This document shows positions 9,114 through 18,517 of a stretch of 64,000 nucleotides of DNA, piece by piece. Origin of the DNA: Nocardioides jejuensis. Its GTDB lineage: Bacteria > Actinomycetota > Actinomycetes > Propionibacteriales > Nocardioidaceae. Both the position numbers and the translations under genes were made by a program. A model generated the notes under the pieces. The model worked only from the letters and a program-made list of their open reading frames with translations. It was not told the DNA's origin and searched no databases. The stretch spans positions 172,139 to 236,138 of the forward strand of contig NZ_SJZJ01000002.1 in NCBI RefSeq assembly GCF_004337475.1, given 5' to 3'. Numbering within the stretch: the stretch's first letter is position 1; each line of letters starts with the position of its first letter.

Positions 9114-9417
9114 CTGCTCCCCCAATGCTCGTGAGGACCAGGCCAGACAGCGTGCTCTCGCCGTACGACCCGCGCCTCCCGAGCGGCGAGCCTCATCCAG
9201 TACTCACAACTGCGTCACCCCCACCAACGGGGCTCGGATCCAGGGGTCACGAAAATAGATAGTGATACTTGCCACAAGGTCTGACGCAGTTGCAGAGGCG
9301 TACGAAAAGGCAGGCTCTCCCCGAAGCATGTGAATCACTCTTCACATGGTCAGGTCGACGTACCACGGTGCGGGCGCGGCAATGCCGCCGAAATCCGCAC
9401 TCCGTTACGTTCCTCCC
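9114..9417. other. Divergent intergenic region with inverted repeat
   Basis: This is a 304-base gap between the GT2 operon (minus) and the carbonic anhydrase gene (plus). It contains an A/T-rich patch at about 9250-9270, unusual in this G+C-rich sequence, that could hold a promoter for the minus-strand operon. An inverted repeat CATGTGAA/TTCACATG lies at 9327-9348. No coding region, tRNA or other RNA was recognised. Confidence 0.5.
9327..9348. promoter_or_regulatory. Inverted repeat upstream of carbonic anhydrase gene
   Basis: The 8-base arms CATGTGAA (9327-9334) and TTCACATG (9341-9348) are perfectly complementary around a 6-base spacer. The centre lies about 80 bases before the carbonic anhydrase start, a typical place for an operator. 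The regulator is unknown. Confidence 0.35.
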
Positions 9418-9912
9418 ATGGGTGACTTCGACGATCTTCTGGCAGCAAACAAGGAGTACGCCGCGGACTTCGGCCTGGCCGGGTTCGACGGTGTCGCGAA
9501 GGCGGGCGTTGCCATCGTGACCTGCATGGACTCCCGCATCGACCCGCTGGGTCTGCTCGGCCTGGCGCCGGGCGACGCGAAGATCTTCCGCAACCCGGGT
9601 GGCCGCGTCTACGAGCAGGCCATGGAGGCCCTCGTGCTCGGTGTCCACCTCCTCGGCGTCCAGCGCATCCTCGTCATCCCGCACACCTCGTGCGCCATGA
9701 CGAAGTTCAGCGAGGCCGAGCTCCAGGCCAAGGTCGGCGCGTCCGCCGGCGTCGATGCCTCGTGGCACGCCTTCCACCCGATCGCCGACCAGCTCGCCGC
9801 CCTCGAGGCCGACGTGCGCAAGGTCAAGGCGCACCCGCTCATCCCGGAGTCAGTCAGCGTCGGCGGCTTCATCTACGACGTCGAGACGGGTCTGCTCGAG
9901 CAGAAGTTCTGA
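9418..9912 (+). CDS. Beta-class carbonic anhydrase
   Basis: A 164-residue enzyme that interconverts CO2 and bicarbonate in the cytoplasm. Zinc ligands are readable: Cys36 in CMDSR with the Asp38/Arg40 dyad, and His89/Cys92 in HTSC. The short length and lack of a long N-terminal helix fit the small actinobacterial beta-CA group. The ATG at 9418 is chosen over upstream in-frame starts because the conserved region begins just after it and the upstream part is not protein-like. The gene stands alone, facing rtcB, with a strong shared hairpin terminator just downstream. Confidence 0.9.
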   Translation: MGDFDDLLAANKEYAADFGLAGFDGVAKAGVAIVTCMDSRIDPLGLLGLAPGDAKIFRNPGGRVYEQAMEALVLGVHLLGVQRILVIPHTSCAMTKFSEAELQAKVGASAGVDASWHAFHPIADQLAALEADVRKVKAHPLIPESVSVGGFIYDVETGLLEQKF

Positions 9913-9923
9913 GCGCTGTCCCC

Positions 9924-9981
9924 CAGCACAAGGGGTGGACTTCTCGTCACATGCTGACGAGAAGTCCACCCCTTTCTGCTG
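9924..9981. terminator. Long bidirectional hairpin terminator
   Basis: A perfect 20-base-pair inverted repeat (9930-9949 with 9955-9974) surrounds a 5-base loop. It extends outward by five more pairs (CAGCA 9924-9928 with TGCTG 9977-9981) after a small internal mismatch. It lies between the convergent carbonic anhydrase and rtcB genes, with short A/T runs at the outer edges, so it can end transcripts from both sides. Confidence 0.8.
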
Positions 9982-9991
9982 CGCGAGCGGC

Positions 9992-11161
9992 TCAGTCACC
10001 CTTCACGTTCACCAGCTGGCGGAGCGTGTGCCGCACCTCCACGAGATCGGCGGCATCCTCCATCACCTGATCGATGTCCTTGTACGCAGCCGGGATCTCG
10101 TCGATGAACGCGTCTGTGTCGCGATACTCGATGCCCACCATGGCCGCACGCAGCTGGTCGTGCGTGAAGGTACGCCGTGCCGCCGTGCGCGAGTAGGTCC
10201 GGCCCGCGCCGTGCGGCGCCGAGTCGAACGACGCCGGGTTGCCCAGCCCCCGCACGACGTACGACGCCGTGCCCATCGAGCCAGGAATCAGACCATCGCG
10301 ACCCGCGGCCGCGTTGATCGCACCCTTCCGGGTCAGCCAGACATCGCGACCGAGGTGGTGCTCACGCTCGGTGTAGTTGTGGTGGCAGTTGATCTCCTCG
10401 AGCCGCTCGACGTCGCCGCCGACCCAATCCGAGAACTGCCGGACCACGCGATCCATCATCTCCTCGCGGTTGAGCAGCGCGTAGTGCTGCGCCCACTGCA
10501 TCTGGCCGATGTAGGCATCGAACTCGGCAGTGCCCTCGACCAGGTACGCCAGGTCACGGTCGGGCAGTTCCACGAAGTGCCGGCGGCAGTACTCCTGCGC
10601 GACCTTGATGTGCCGCTGCGCGATCCGGTTGCCGACGCCCCGCGAACCCGAGTGCAGGAAGAGCCAGACCCGGCCGAGCTCGTCGGCAGTCACCTCGATG
10701 AAGTGGTTGCCCGAGCCGAGCGTGCCCAGCTGCAGCTCCCAGCGCGCGGCGTACGTCGACGGGTCGAAGCCGGCCTGCTCGGCGCGCTCCGTCAGATCCT
10801 TGAGCCGCTGCTCCGTGTGGTCGCGGCTGACCGTGCGGTTGGCCGCACCGGCGCTCAGCGGGACGGCCCGCTCGATCGCCTCCCGCACCGGCCGCCGGTC
10901 GGTCGGCAGGTCGCTGACGTCGTACTGCGTACGCACCGCGATCATGCCGCAGCCGATGTCGACGCCGACCGCTGCCGGCATGATCGCGCCGACCGTCGGG
11001 ATCACCGAACCGACCGTCGCACCCAGACCCAGGTGCGCGTCCGGCATCAGCGCCAGGTGCGGCTCCACGAACGGCATCGTCGCCGTCCGCTCCGCCTGCT
11101 CCCGCGTGTTGTCCTCGAGGAGCGAAGCCCAGTTCAGCAGCTTCGCGTTGATCTTCTCCAT
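9992..11161 (-). CDS. rtcB: RtcB-family RNA ligase
   Basis: A 389-residue protein of the RtcB family, which joins RNA 2',3'-cyclic phosphate (or 3'-phosphate) ends to 5'-hydroxyl ends using GTP and Mn2+. The metal-binding motif PDAHLGLG (about residues 40-47), the conserved Cys71 in GVDIGCGM, and the guanylate-accepting His317 in PHGAGR are all present. Length matches the family. It is monocistronic, with no archease (a common activating partner) or RtcA cyclase next to it. Its role is likely tRNA or rRNA repair after nuclease damage. Confidence 0.92.
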   Translation of the reverse strand: MEKINAKLLNWASLLEDNTREQAERTATMPFVEPHLALMPDAHLGLGATVGSVIPTVGAIMPAAVGVDIGCGMIAVRTQYDVSDLPTDRRPVREAIERAVPLSAGAANRTVSRDHTEQRLKDLTERAEQAGFDPSTYAARWELQLGTLGSGNHFIEVTADELGRVWLFLHSGSRGVGNRIAQRHIKVAQEYCRRHFVELPDRDLAYLVEGTAEFDAYIGQMQWAQHYALLNREEMMDRVVRQFSDWVGGDVERLEEINCHHNYTEREHHLGRDVWLTRKGAINAAAGRDGLIPGSMGTASYVVRGLGNPASFDSAPHGAGRTYSRTAARRTFTHDQLRAAMVGIEYRDTDAFIDEIPAAYKDIDQVMEDAADLVEVRHTLRQLVNVKGD

Positions 11162-11256
11162 GGTCCTTTCACCTTCTCGTTCCGGCGTACGACGTTGTAC
11201 GCCGCGGCGAAGGTAGGCGGACGGAATCCCCTTGCGCAGCAGATTTTCGGTGTGCC

Positions 11257-11493
11257 TCAGCGGGCGTCGGGCTCGCGCGCCTCGTGCTCGGCGATCCGCG
11301 CCTTGATCTCGTCGTGCGTCAGGTTGGCGTACGGACGCTGGCTGTTGCGGCGACGCCGACCCTCCCGGATCTCGTCGGCCTCGAGCATTCCGTTGCGGAC
11401 GGCCGCCTTCACGATCATGTAGAAGACCCAGGCGCTCAGGACCCAGAGCATCACGGTGAACAGGACGACTTCGGAACCACCGAGATCAAACAT
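11257..11493 (-). CDS. Small single-pass membrane protein
   Basis: A 78-residue protein with one hydrophobic helix (about residues 9-29) and a charged, Arg/Glu-rich cytoplasmic tail. The tail ends in a helical segment, HDEIKARIAEHEA, that recalls SHOCT-like tails. Function unknown. It lies between rtcB and purT on the same strand. The 95-base gap towards rtcB holds a 7-base inverted repeat (GGCGTAC/GTACGCC, 11184-11203) that may be a weak terminator. Confidence 0.7.
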   Translation of the reverse strand: MFDLGGSEVVLFTVMLWVLSAWVFYMIVKAAVRNGMLEADEIREGRRRRNSQRPYANLTHDEIKARIAEHEAREPDAR

Positions 11494-11508
11494 GGTTCGA
11501 CCCTAGCC

Positions 11509-12717
11509 TCAGCGCAGCTCGACGGTGAGTGCATCTGCGGCAGCCTGTGCGAGCGCGCGTGCCTCGTCGGCAGAGGCTCCGCGCGCGAGAGTGACCGCGA
11601 CCCGGCGTTCGCCATCGACCCGCGGCTTGCCGAAGAGACGGAGCTGGATCGACGGATCGACCGCGTAGGCCTCGGGCAGGCCGGAGAACTCCGGGATGCC
11701 CTCGCCGTGCACCTTCACCGGCCAGCTGGCACACCCACCCGGCCAGCGGGTGACGGCGACCGGCAGGCCGAGGACGGCGCGCGCGTGCAGGCCGAACTCC
11801 GACACGTCCTGACCGACCAGCGTCACCAGACCCGTGTCGTGCGGCCGCGGGCTGACCTCGCTGAAGACGACCTGGTCACCGGCGATGAAGAGCTCGACGC
11901 CGAAGATGCCCCAGCCACCGAGCGCGCCGGTGACAGCACCGGCCACCTCCTGCGCCGCGGCCAGCCACGGCCAGGTGGCGTCCGACGGCTCCTGCCACGA
12001 CTCGGCGTAGTCGCCGTCGACCTGGCGGTGGAAGATCGGGTCGAGGTACGTCGTGCCACCGGCATGACGCACGGTCAGCAGCGTGATCTCGGTGTCGAAG
12101 TCCACGAAGCCTTCGACGATGCAGCGCGTCGTCTGCGAGCCACGACCACCGGTCTGCGCGAACTCCCACGCCGCCGGCAGGTCCTCCGGTGCGCGGACGA
12201 CGGACTGGCCGTGGCCGCTCGACGACATGACGGGCTTGATGACGACCGGCCAGCCGAGGTGCGAGGCCTCGGCCTCCAGCTCCTCGTAGGTGTCCACGAA
12301 GGCGTACGGCGAGGTCGGCAGGCCGAGCTCCTCGGCCGCCAGCCGGCGGATGCCCTCACGGTTCATCGTGAGCACCGTGGCGCGGGCGGTCGGCGCGACG
12401 CGCAGCGCCCACTCCTGAGCCGCCTCGAGCTCCGCCAGCACGCCGGTGGCTATCGCCTCGATCTCGGGGATGACGACGTCCGGCTGCTCGTCGAGGAGCA
12501 GCTCGCGCAGCGCCGAGGCGTCCTGCATGTCGATGACGTGCGAGCGGTGAGCGACCTGCATGGCCGGGGCGTCGGCGTACCGGTCGACGGCGATGGTCTC
12601 GACGCCGAGCCGCTGCAGCTCGATCACGACCTCCTTGCCGAGCTCGCCGCTGCCGAGGAGCAGCGCACGCTTGGCGGAACCGGAGAGCGGGGTGCCGATG
12701 ATCGGCGAGTCAGTCAT
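11509..12717 (-). CDS. purT: Formate-dependent GAR transformylase PurT
   Basis: A 402-residue ATP-grasp enzyme. PurT makes formylglycinamide ribonucleotide from GAR, formate and ATP in purine synthesis, independent of folate. Seen here: the N-terminal nucleotide-binding start [12 protein letters not shown], the ATP-grasp core ([16 protein letters not shown]) and the metal-binding [13 protein letters not shown]. The ATG at 12717 overlaps the stop of the small membrane protein gene (ATGA); longer readings upstream are rejected. Length agrees with known PurT (about 390 residues). Confidence 0.93.
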   Translation of the reverse strand: MTDSPIIGTPLSGSAKRALLLGSGELGKEVVIELQRLGVETIAVDRYADAPAMQVAHRSHVIDMQDASALRELLLDEQPDVVIPEIEAIATGVLAELEAAQEWALRVAPTARATVLTMNREGIRRLAAEELGLPTSPYAFVDTYEELEAEASHLGWPVVIKPVMSSSGHGQSVVRAPEDLPAAWEFAQTGGRGSQTTRCIVEGFVDFDTEITLLTVRHAGGTTYLDPIFHRQVDGDYAESWQEPSDATWPWLAAAQEVAGAVTGALGGWGIFGVELFIAGDQVVFSEVSPRPHDTGLVTLVGQDVSEFGLHARAVLGLPVAVTRWPGGCASWPVKVHGEGIPEFSGLPEAYAVDPSIQLRLFGKPRVDGERRVAVTLARGASADEARALAQAAADALTVELR

Positions 12718-12950
12718 GGCCGCATTCTGGCAGCCCGGCGGCGCCGGACGAACACCTCTCCGCCGATGGCAGCCCCCACGAGCGCGAGGACGAACGCCGG
12801 CGGCGCGGCCAGCCAGCCGAGTCCGCACAGGCCGCCGTCCCCACCGGTCGGGGCGTAGTCGTTGACGCAGTCGGCCGTGGCCCACGAACCCACGACCCAG
12901 GCCACGAACAGCGCGACGCCGAGGTAGCCCAGAGCACGAATGATGACCAT
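12714..12950 (-). CDS. Small two-helix membrane protein upstream of purT
   Basis: A 78-residue protein with two hydrophobic segments (about residues 5-23 and 46-66) and an Arg-rich C-terminus, separated by a loop with two Cys. The stop overlaps the purT start (ATGA), so the two are translationally coupled. No known family is recognised. The coupling may only reflect compact genome layout. Confidence 0.65.
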   Translation of the reverse strand: MVIIRALGYLGVALFVAWVVGSWATADCVNDYAPTGGDGGLCGLGWLAAPPAFVLALVGAAIGGEVFVRRRRAARMRP

Positions 12951-12985
12951 GGAGCCGACGCTAGGACCCTCGGTAGCCTCGCCAC

Positions 12986-13531
12986 ATGAGCCGCACTACT
13001 CAGCGCTACGTCGCCCTGCTCCGCGGCATCAACGTCGGCGGCAACAACAAGATCGTGATGAAGGAGCTCGCCGAAGCCTTCCGTCAGGCCGGGTACGCCG
13101 ACGTGTCGACGTACATCAACAGCGGCAACCTGTTCTTCTCCGCCGATGCGCCTCCGACGCCAGAGGCGGTGGAGGCGGTGATCGCCGAGGCGTTCGGTCT
13201 GGACATCGCGGTGCTCATCCGCAGCCGCGACGAGATCGCCGAGGTGATCGAGCGGGCGCCGAAGGAGCTCGACGACCCGGCGGTGCGACCGGACGTGTGG
13301 TTCCTGCGCCCGTCCCTCTCCCCCGAGTCGGCGCTGGCCGCCATGCCGGAGCCGCACCCCGAGGTCGACCGGATCTGGACCGGGCCGGGTGTCCTCTACA
13401 CGACCCGCGTCGCGGAGCTCGCGTCGAAGAGCCGGCTCACCAAGGCGGTCGGCACGAAGGTCTACAAGGAGATGTCGGTGCGCAACTGGAACACGACCCG
13501 CAAGCTCCTGGCCCTGCTCACCACGCCCTGA
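12986..13531 (+). CDS. DUF1697 family protein
   Basis: A 181-residue protein with the hallmark DUF1697 start: YVALLRGINVGGNNK (about residues 8-22), then STYINSGNLFF (about 41-51). These soluble alpha/beta proteins are common in actinobacteria but have no established function. It is divergent from the purT operon with a 35-base gap and overlaps the convergent small membrane gene at its 3' end by 14 bases. Confidence 0.85.
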   Translation: MSRTTQRYVALLRGINVGGNNKIVMKELAEAFRQAGYADVSTYINSGNLFFSADAPPTPEAVEAVIAEAFGLDIAVLIRSRDEIAEVIERAPKELDDPAVRPDVWFLRPSLSPESALAAMPEPHPEVDRIWTGPGVLYTTRVAELASKSRLTKAVGTKVYKEMSVRNWNTTRKLLALLTTP

Positions 13532-13754
13532 TGTCGCTCACGAGGACTTTCGCCCGCCAGAAGACGAGCCACCCGCCGAGCGCAGCCCACAGTGCTCCGA
13601 GCCCTCGGCCCCACCAAGGCACCTCTCCACTGGTCGCAATCATGACGCCGACCCAGCCCATTGAGCCGACAAGCCCTATCACCGCGAGGGTGGCGAGTAT
13701 CCCGATGACCCGCAGCACTGGACCGGGCTCGTAGCGCTTGTCGACGCGGGGCAT
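13518..13754 (-). CDS. Small two-helix membrane protein
   Basis: A 78-residue protein with two hydrophobic helices (about residues 13-35 and 45-65) and short polar ends. The start ATG at 13754 gives a compact protein beginning MPRVDKRYEPG. A longer reading to 13802 has no better start. Function unknown. It is on the same strand as, and 47 bases downstream of, the thioesterase gene, so it may be the tail of that operon. Its last bases overlap the convergent DUF1697 gene. Confidence 0.55.
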   Translation of the reverse strand: MPRVDKRYEPGPVLRVIGILATLAVIGLVGSMGWVGVMIATSGEVPWWGRGLGALWAALGGWLVFWRAKVLVSDIRAW

Positions 13755-13801
13755 AGCAGCAATCCTGCCGCACATCACGCCTCCGGGTGCTCGGACGGGC
13801 A

Positions 13802-14263
13802 TCAGGCGCGCGGGCGCCAGCGCTTCCAGAGGGCGTCGGCCTCGGCGCGCACCTTGCCGTCGTGCTCGAGGCGTACGCCGACGCTCATCTGGTCCTCGGA
13901 CGCCTCACGCACCTCGGCAACCAGATCCACCGTCGCATCGAGCGGAGCCGGCCGCAGGTAACGCACGTTGATGCCGGCCGTGACGTAGGCGAACGCAGCA
14001 CCGGGCAGCGGACCCCAGCCCCGCAGCTCCGCGTGGTGGAACGCCGCGGCGCCACTGTGGCAGTCGAGAAGCGTCGCGATGATGCCGCCGTTGAGGAAGC
14101 CGACGCCGTTGTCGTGCTGCGGCCACGGCGTGAACCGCGCCGTCACGACGAGGTCGGAGGCGGGATAGCTCTTGATCCGCAGGCCGTCCTCGTTGGCCGG
14201 ACCGCATCCGAAGCAGCGAACGTCGGGGAAGAGCCGGTCCTGGATCGCGGGGTCCTCGGTCAC
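13802..14263 (-). CDS. Hotdog-fold thioesterase-like protein (PaaI type)
   Basis: A 153-residue protein with hotdog-fold character. The central GFLNGGIIATLLDCHSG matches the PaaI/4HBT pattern in which a GG-turn begins the long helix and an Asp follows in LLD. The usual His before GG is Asn here. An N-terminal CFGCGPAN is typical of an actinobacterial branch. It likely hydrolyses acyl-CoA; substrate unknown. The GTG start at 14263 overlaps the stop of the hypothetical gene upstream (GTGA), placing it third in the gyrB2 operon. Confidence 0.75.
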   Translation of the reverse strand: MTEDPAIQDRLFPDVRCFGCGPANEDGLRIKSYPASDLVVTARFTPWPQHDNGVGFLNGGIIATLLDCHSGAAAFHHAELRGWGPLPGAAFAYVTAGINVRYLRPAPLDATVDLVAEVREASEDQMSVGVRLEHDGKVRAEADALWKRWRPRA

Positions 14264-14615
14264 AGGATCTCCTTCAGGGCCTTGTCCACAAGTACGCCGG
14301 GCAGGTCAGCGAGCCGCTGTCGCAACGCGCCGACCGAGTCGATGCCCAAGACGAGGTCGACCAGCAGATCGGCATCGACCGCCGGGTCTGCTGCCGGCCA
14401 GTCGAAGAGCAGCGGACAGTCGACCGCGCCACCCTCCGGCTCGCCGCCCAGCGCGGGCAACCAGCACCCGGTCTCGATGACGAGGGAGCCGCCGGACAGC
14501 CGCGGGTCGACGTACCAGAAGAGGTCGCCGACCTGGAGCCGCAACTGACCCTTGCGGGGCTTCGCTCCGCGGGCCTTGAGCTGTTTGACGGCGGCGGTGC
14601 GGGCCTGAGCGGGGT

Positions 14616-14619
<4 letters not shown>
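14260..14619 (-). CDS. Conserved hypothetical protein in gyrB2 operon
   Basis: A 119-residue soluble protein of mixed alpha/beta character, with a Lys/Arg-rich N-terminus and a Leu-rich helical C-terminus. There is no signal peptide, membrane helix or recognisable catalytic motif. GTG at 14619 overlaps the gyrB2 stop, and its own stop overlaps the next GTG start, so it is rigidly embedded between topoisomerase and thioesterase genes. Function unknown. Confidence 0.7.
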
Positions 14620-16700
<2,081 letters not shown>

Positions 16701-16920
16701 CTCGAGCGTGAATCTACCGGCGACACGCCGCAGGGCCCCGGAGGCACGCCTGCGCGTAAATGGCTTGCCCGACTTTGTATGTTGGCCGGACACCAGCACT
16801 CATCAGGCGCAGACTGTTGTCCAGCTGGTGAGGATGTGGCCGGAGCCACGAGAGGTTCGGGGAATCATCTTCCTCGACCGCTCGTTGAGCCGGGCACCAC
16901 GGAAGAAAGAAGGGCCGATT

Positions 16921-17121
16921 GTGACTACTGCAGTTGCTCCCGCCAGCACCCTGTCCGCCACCGACCGCTGTGACCGCTGCGGCGCCCAGGCCTACCTCAA
17001 GGTCGAGCTCGCCTCCGGTTTCGAGCTGCTCTTCTGCGCTCACCACGCCCGCGAGCACGAGACGAAGCTCCGCGAGGTCGCCGTCAACGTCGTCGACGAG
17101 ACCGCCAAGCTTTCTTCCTGA
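16921..17121 (+). CDS. DUF7455-type small zinc-ribbon protein
   Basis: A 66-residue protein starting at GTG 16921 with a purine-rich site (AAGAAGGG) just upstream. The core has CDRCG followed by FCAHHAREH, which forms a CxxC...CxxH zinc-binding pattern. Such short proteins are conserved in actinobacteria near the primary sigma factor and gyrB2, as here. Function unknown; a role with RNA polymerase or DNA is plausible from size and context only. Confidence 0.85.
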   Translation: MTTAVAPASTLSATDRCDRCGAQAYLKVELASGFELLFCAHHAREHETKLREVAVNVVDETAKLSS

Positions 17122-17199
17122 CCCAGACCCTGTGACCCGGCCCCGGCGTCGCCCCTGTGGCGGCCCGGGGCCGGTCGCGTCTTCTGAGAGAGTCATCCC

Positions 17200-17679
17200 G
17201 TGGACTTCCTGTACGACCTGATCTTCCTGCTGGTCGCCGCCGTCGGTCTGGTCGGCATCCTCGTCCCGGTCCTGCCGGGCACCCTGGTCATCCTCGCCTC
17301 GACGCTCGTGTGGGCGATCGTGCTCGGCGAACCCGCCGGCTGGGCGGTGCTGGCCGTCGTCGCGGTCCTGTCGGGCCTCGGCATGTTCCTCCAGTACGCC
17401 GTCCCCGGGCGTCGGCTCAAGGCCGCCGGAGTGCCCGGCACGACGCTGCTGCTCGGCGCTGTCGTCGGCATCGTCGGCTTCTTCGTCGTCCCCGTGATCG
17501 GACTGCCGCTCGGCTTCGTCCTCGGCGTCTTCCTCGCCGAGTCACGGCGCCTCGGCCCGAATGCTGCCCGCTCGAGCACGTGGAGCGCCCTCAAGGCGGT
17601 CGGCCTGTCGATGCTGATCGAGTTCAGCTTCGCGCTCGTCTCGGTCACGGCGCTGGTCGTGGGCACGGTCACCACCTGA
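17200..17679 (+). CDS. DUF456 family membrane protein
   Basis: A 159-residue protein with four or five hydrophobic helices. The pattern ILVPVLPGTLVILA in the first third and GFFVVPVIGLPLGFVLGVFLAE in the middle matches DUF456 proteins. The start is GTG at 17200. It is likely cotranscribed with the EamA transporter gene, because its TGA shares a base with the next ATG (TGATG). Function of the family is unknown. Confidence 0.85.
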   Translation: MDFLYDLIFLLVAAVGLVGILVPVLPGTLVILASTLVWAIVLGEPAGWAVLAVVAVLSGLGMFLQYAVPGRRLKAAGVPGTTLLLGAVVGIVGFFVVPVIGLPLGFVLGVFLAESRRLGPNAARSSTWSALKAVGLSMLIEFSFALVSVTALVVGTVTT

Positions 17680-18515
17680 TGCTCGTCGTACTCCTCGCGC
17701 TCGGCGGTGCCGCGGCGTACGGCGTCGCGGACTTCGTCGGCGGCCTCCTCTCCCGGCGTACGTCGGCATGGGCGGTCGCCTTCACTGCCGCGCTCGGCGC
17801 GGGCCTGATCACGCTGGCCGTCGCTCCCCTGCTGCCCGGCTCCCCCGCCACGGCGGACCTGTGGTGGGGCGCGGCCGGCGGCATCGGCGCTGGCGTCGGC
17901 ACGGGCTTCCTCTACCGAGGCCTCGCGGCCGGCCGCATGGGCGTCGTCGCCCCCATCTCCGGCGTCGGCGCCGCGGTGGTGCCGGTCCTCGTCGCGCTGA
18001 CGCTCGGCGAGCGGCCCGACGTCCTCGTGTGGGTCGGCGTCGCGTGCGCGCTGCCGGGCATCTGGCTGGTCGCCCGCGACCCACGCGGCGCCGCCGGCGC
18101 CGGATCAGCAGCGGGCGTACTGGACGGGCTGCTGGCCGGGCTGGGTTTCGGCGGGCAGTTCGCGGCGCTCAGCCAGATCCAGGACAGCGCCGGCTACCTC
18201 CCGCTGGGCGTGAACCAGCTGGTGGGCGGGGCCGTCGTCGCCGCCCTAGCCACCGCGGTGCGGGCCGCGTGGGTGCCGCGTGACCGCTCGGCGTACGGCG
18301 GGGTGGTGTCGGGCCTGCTGGGCCTCGGTGCGACGGGTGCGTTCATGGTGGCGGCGCAGCACGGCTCGCTGACGGTCTCGGCGATCCTGACGTCGCTCTA
18401 CCCGGCGTTCACGATCCTCCTGGCGGCGTTCGTGCTCCGCGAGCGCATCCTGCGCGACCAGGCCGCAGGGCTGGTGCTCTGCGGCCTGGCCGTGGTGCTG
18501 GTTGCTGCTGGCTGA
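17679..18515 (+). CDS. EamA/DMT-family transporter
   Basis: A 278-residue integral membrane protein with about ten helices arranged as two repeats, as in drug/metabolite transporters. The last helices carry the typical ending LTSLYPAFTILLAAFVLRERI followed by a hydrophobic tail. The start ATG overlaps the DUF456 stop. Substrate unknown; such proteins export amino acids, drugs or metabolites. It converges with the secreted-protein gene, leaving only two bases between them. Confidence 0.85.
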   Translation: MLVVLLALGGAAAYGVADFVGGLLSRRTSAWAVAFTAALGAGLITLAVAPLLPGSPATADLWWGAAGGIGAGVGTGFLYRGLAAGRMGVVAPISGVGAAVVPVLVALTLGERPDVLVWVGVACALPGIWLVARDPRGAAGAGSAAGVLDGLLAGLGFGGQFAALSQIQDSAGYLPLGVNQLVGGAVVAALATAVRAAWVPRDRSAYGGVVSGLLGLGATGAFMVAAQHGSLTVSAILTSLYPAFTILLAAFVLRERILRDQAAGLVLCGLAVVLVAAG

Positions 18516-18517
18516 CG

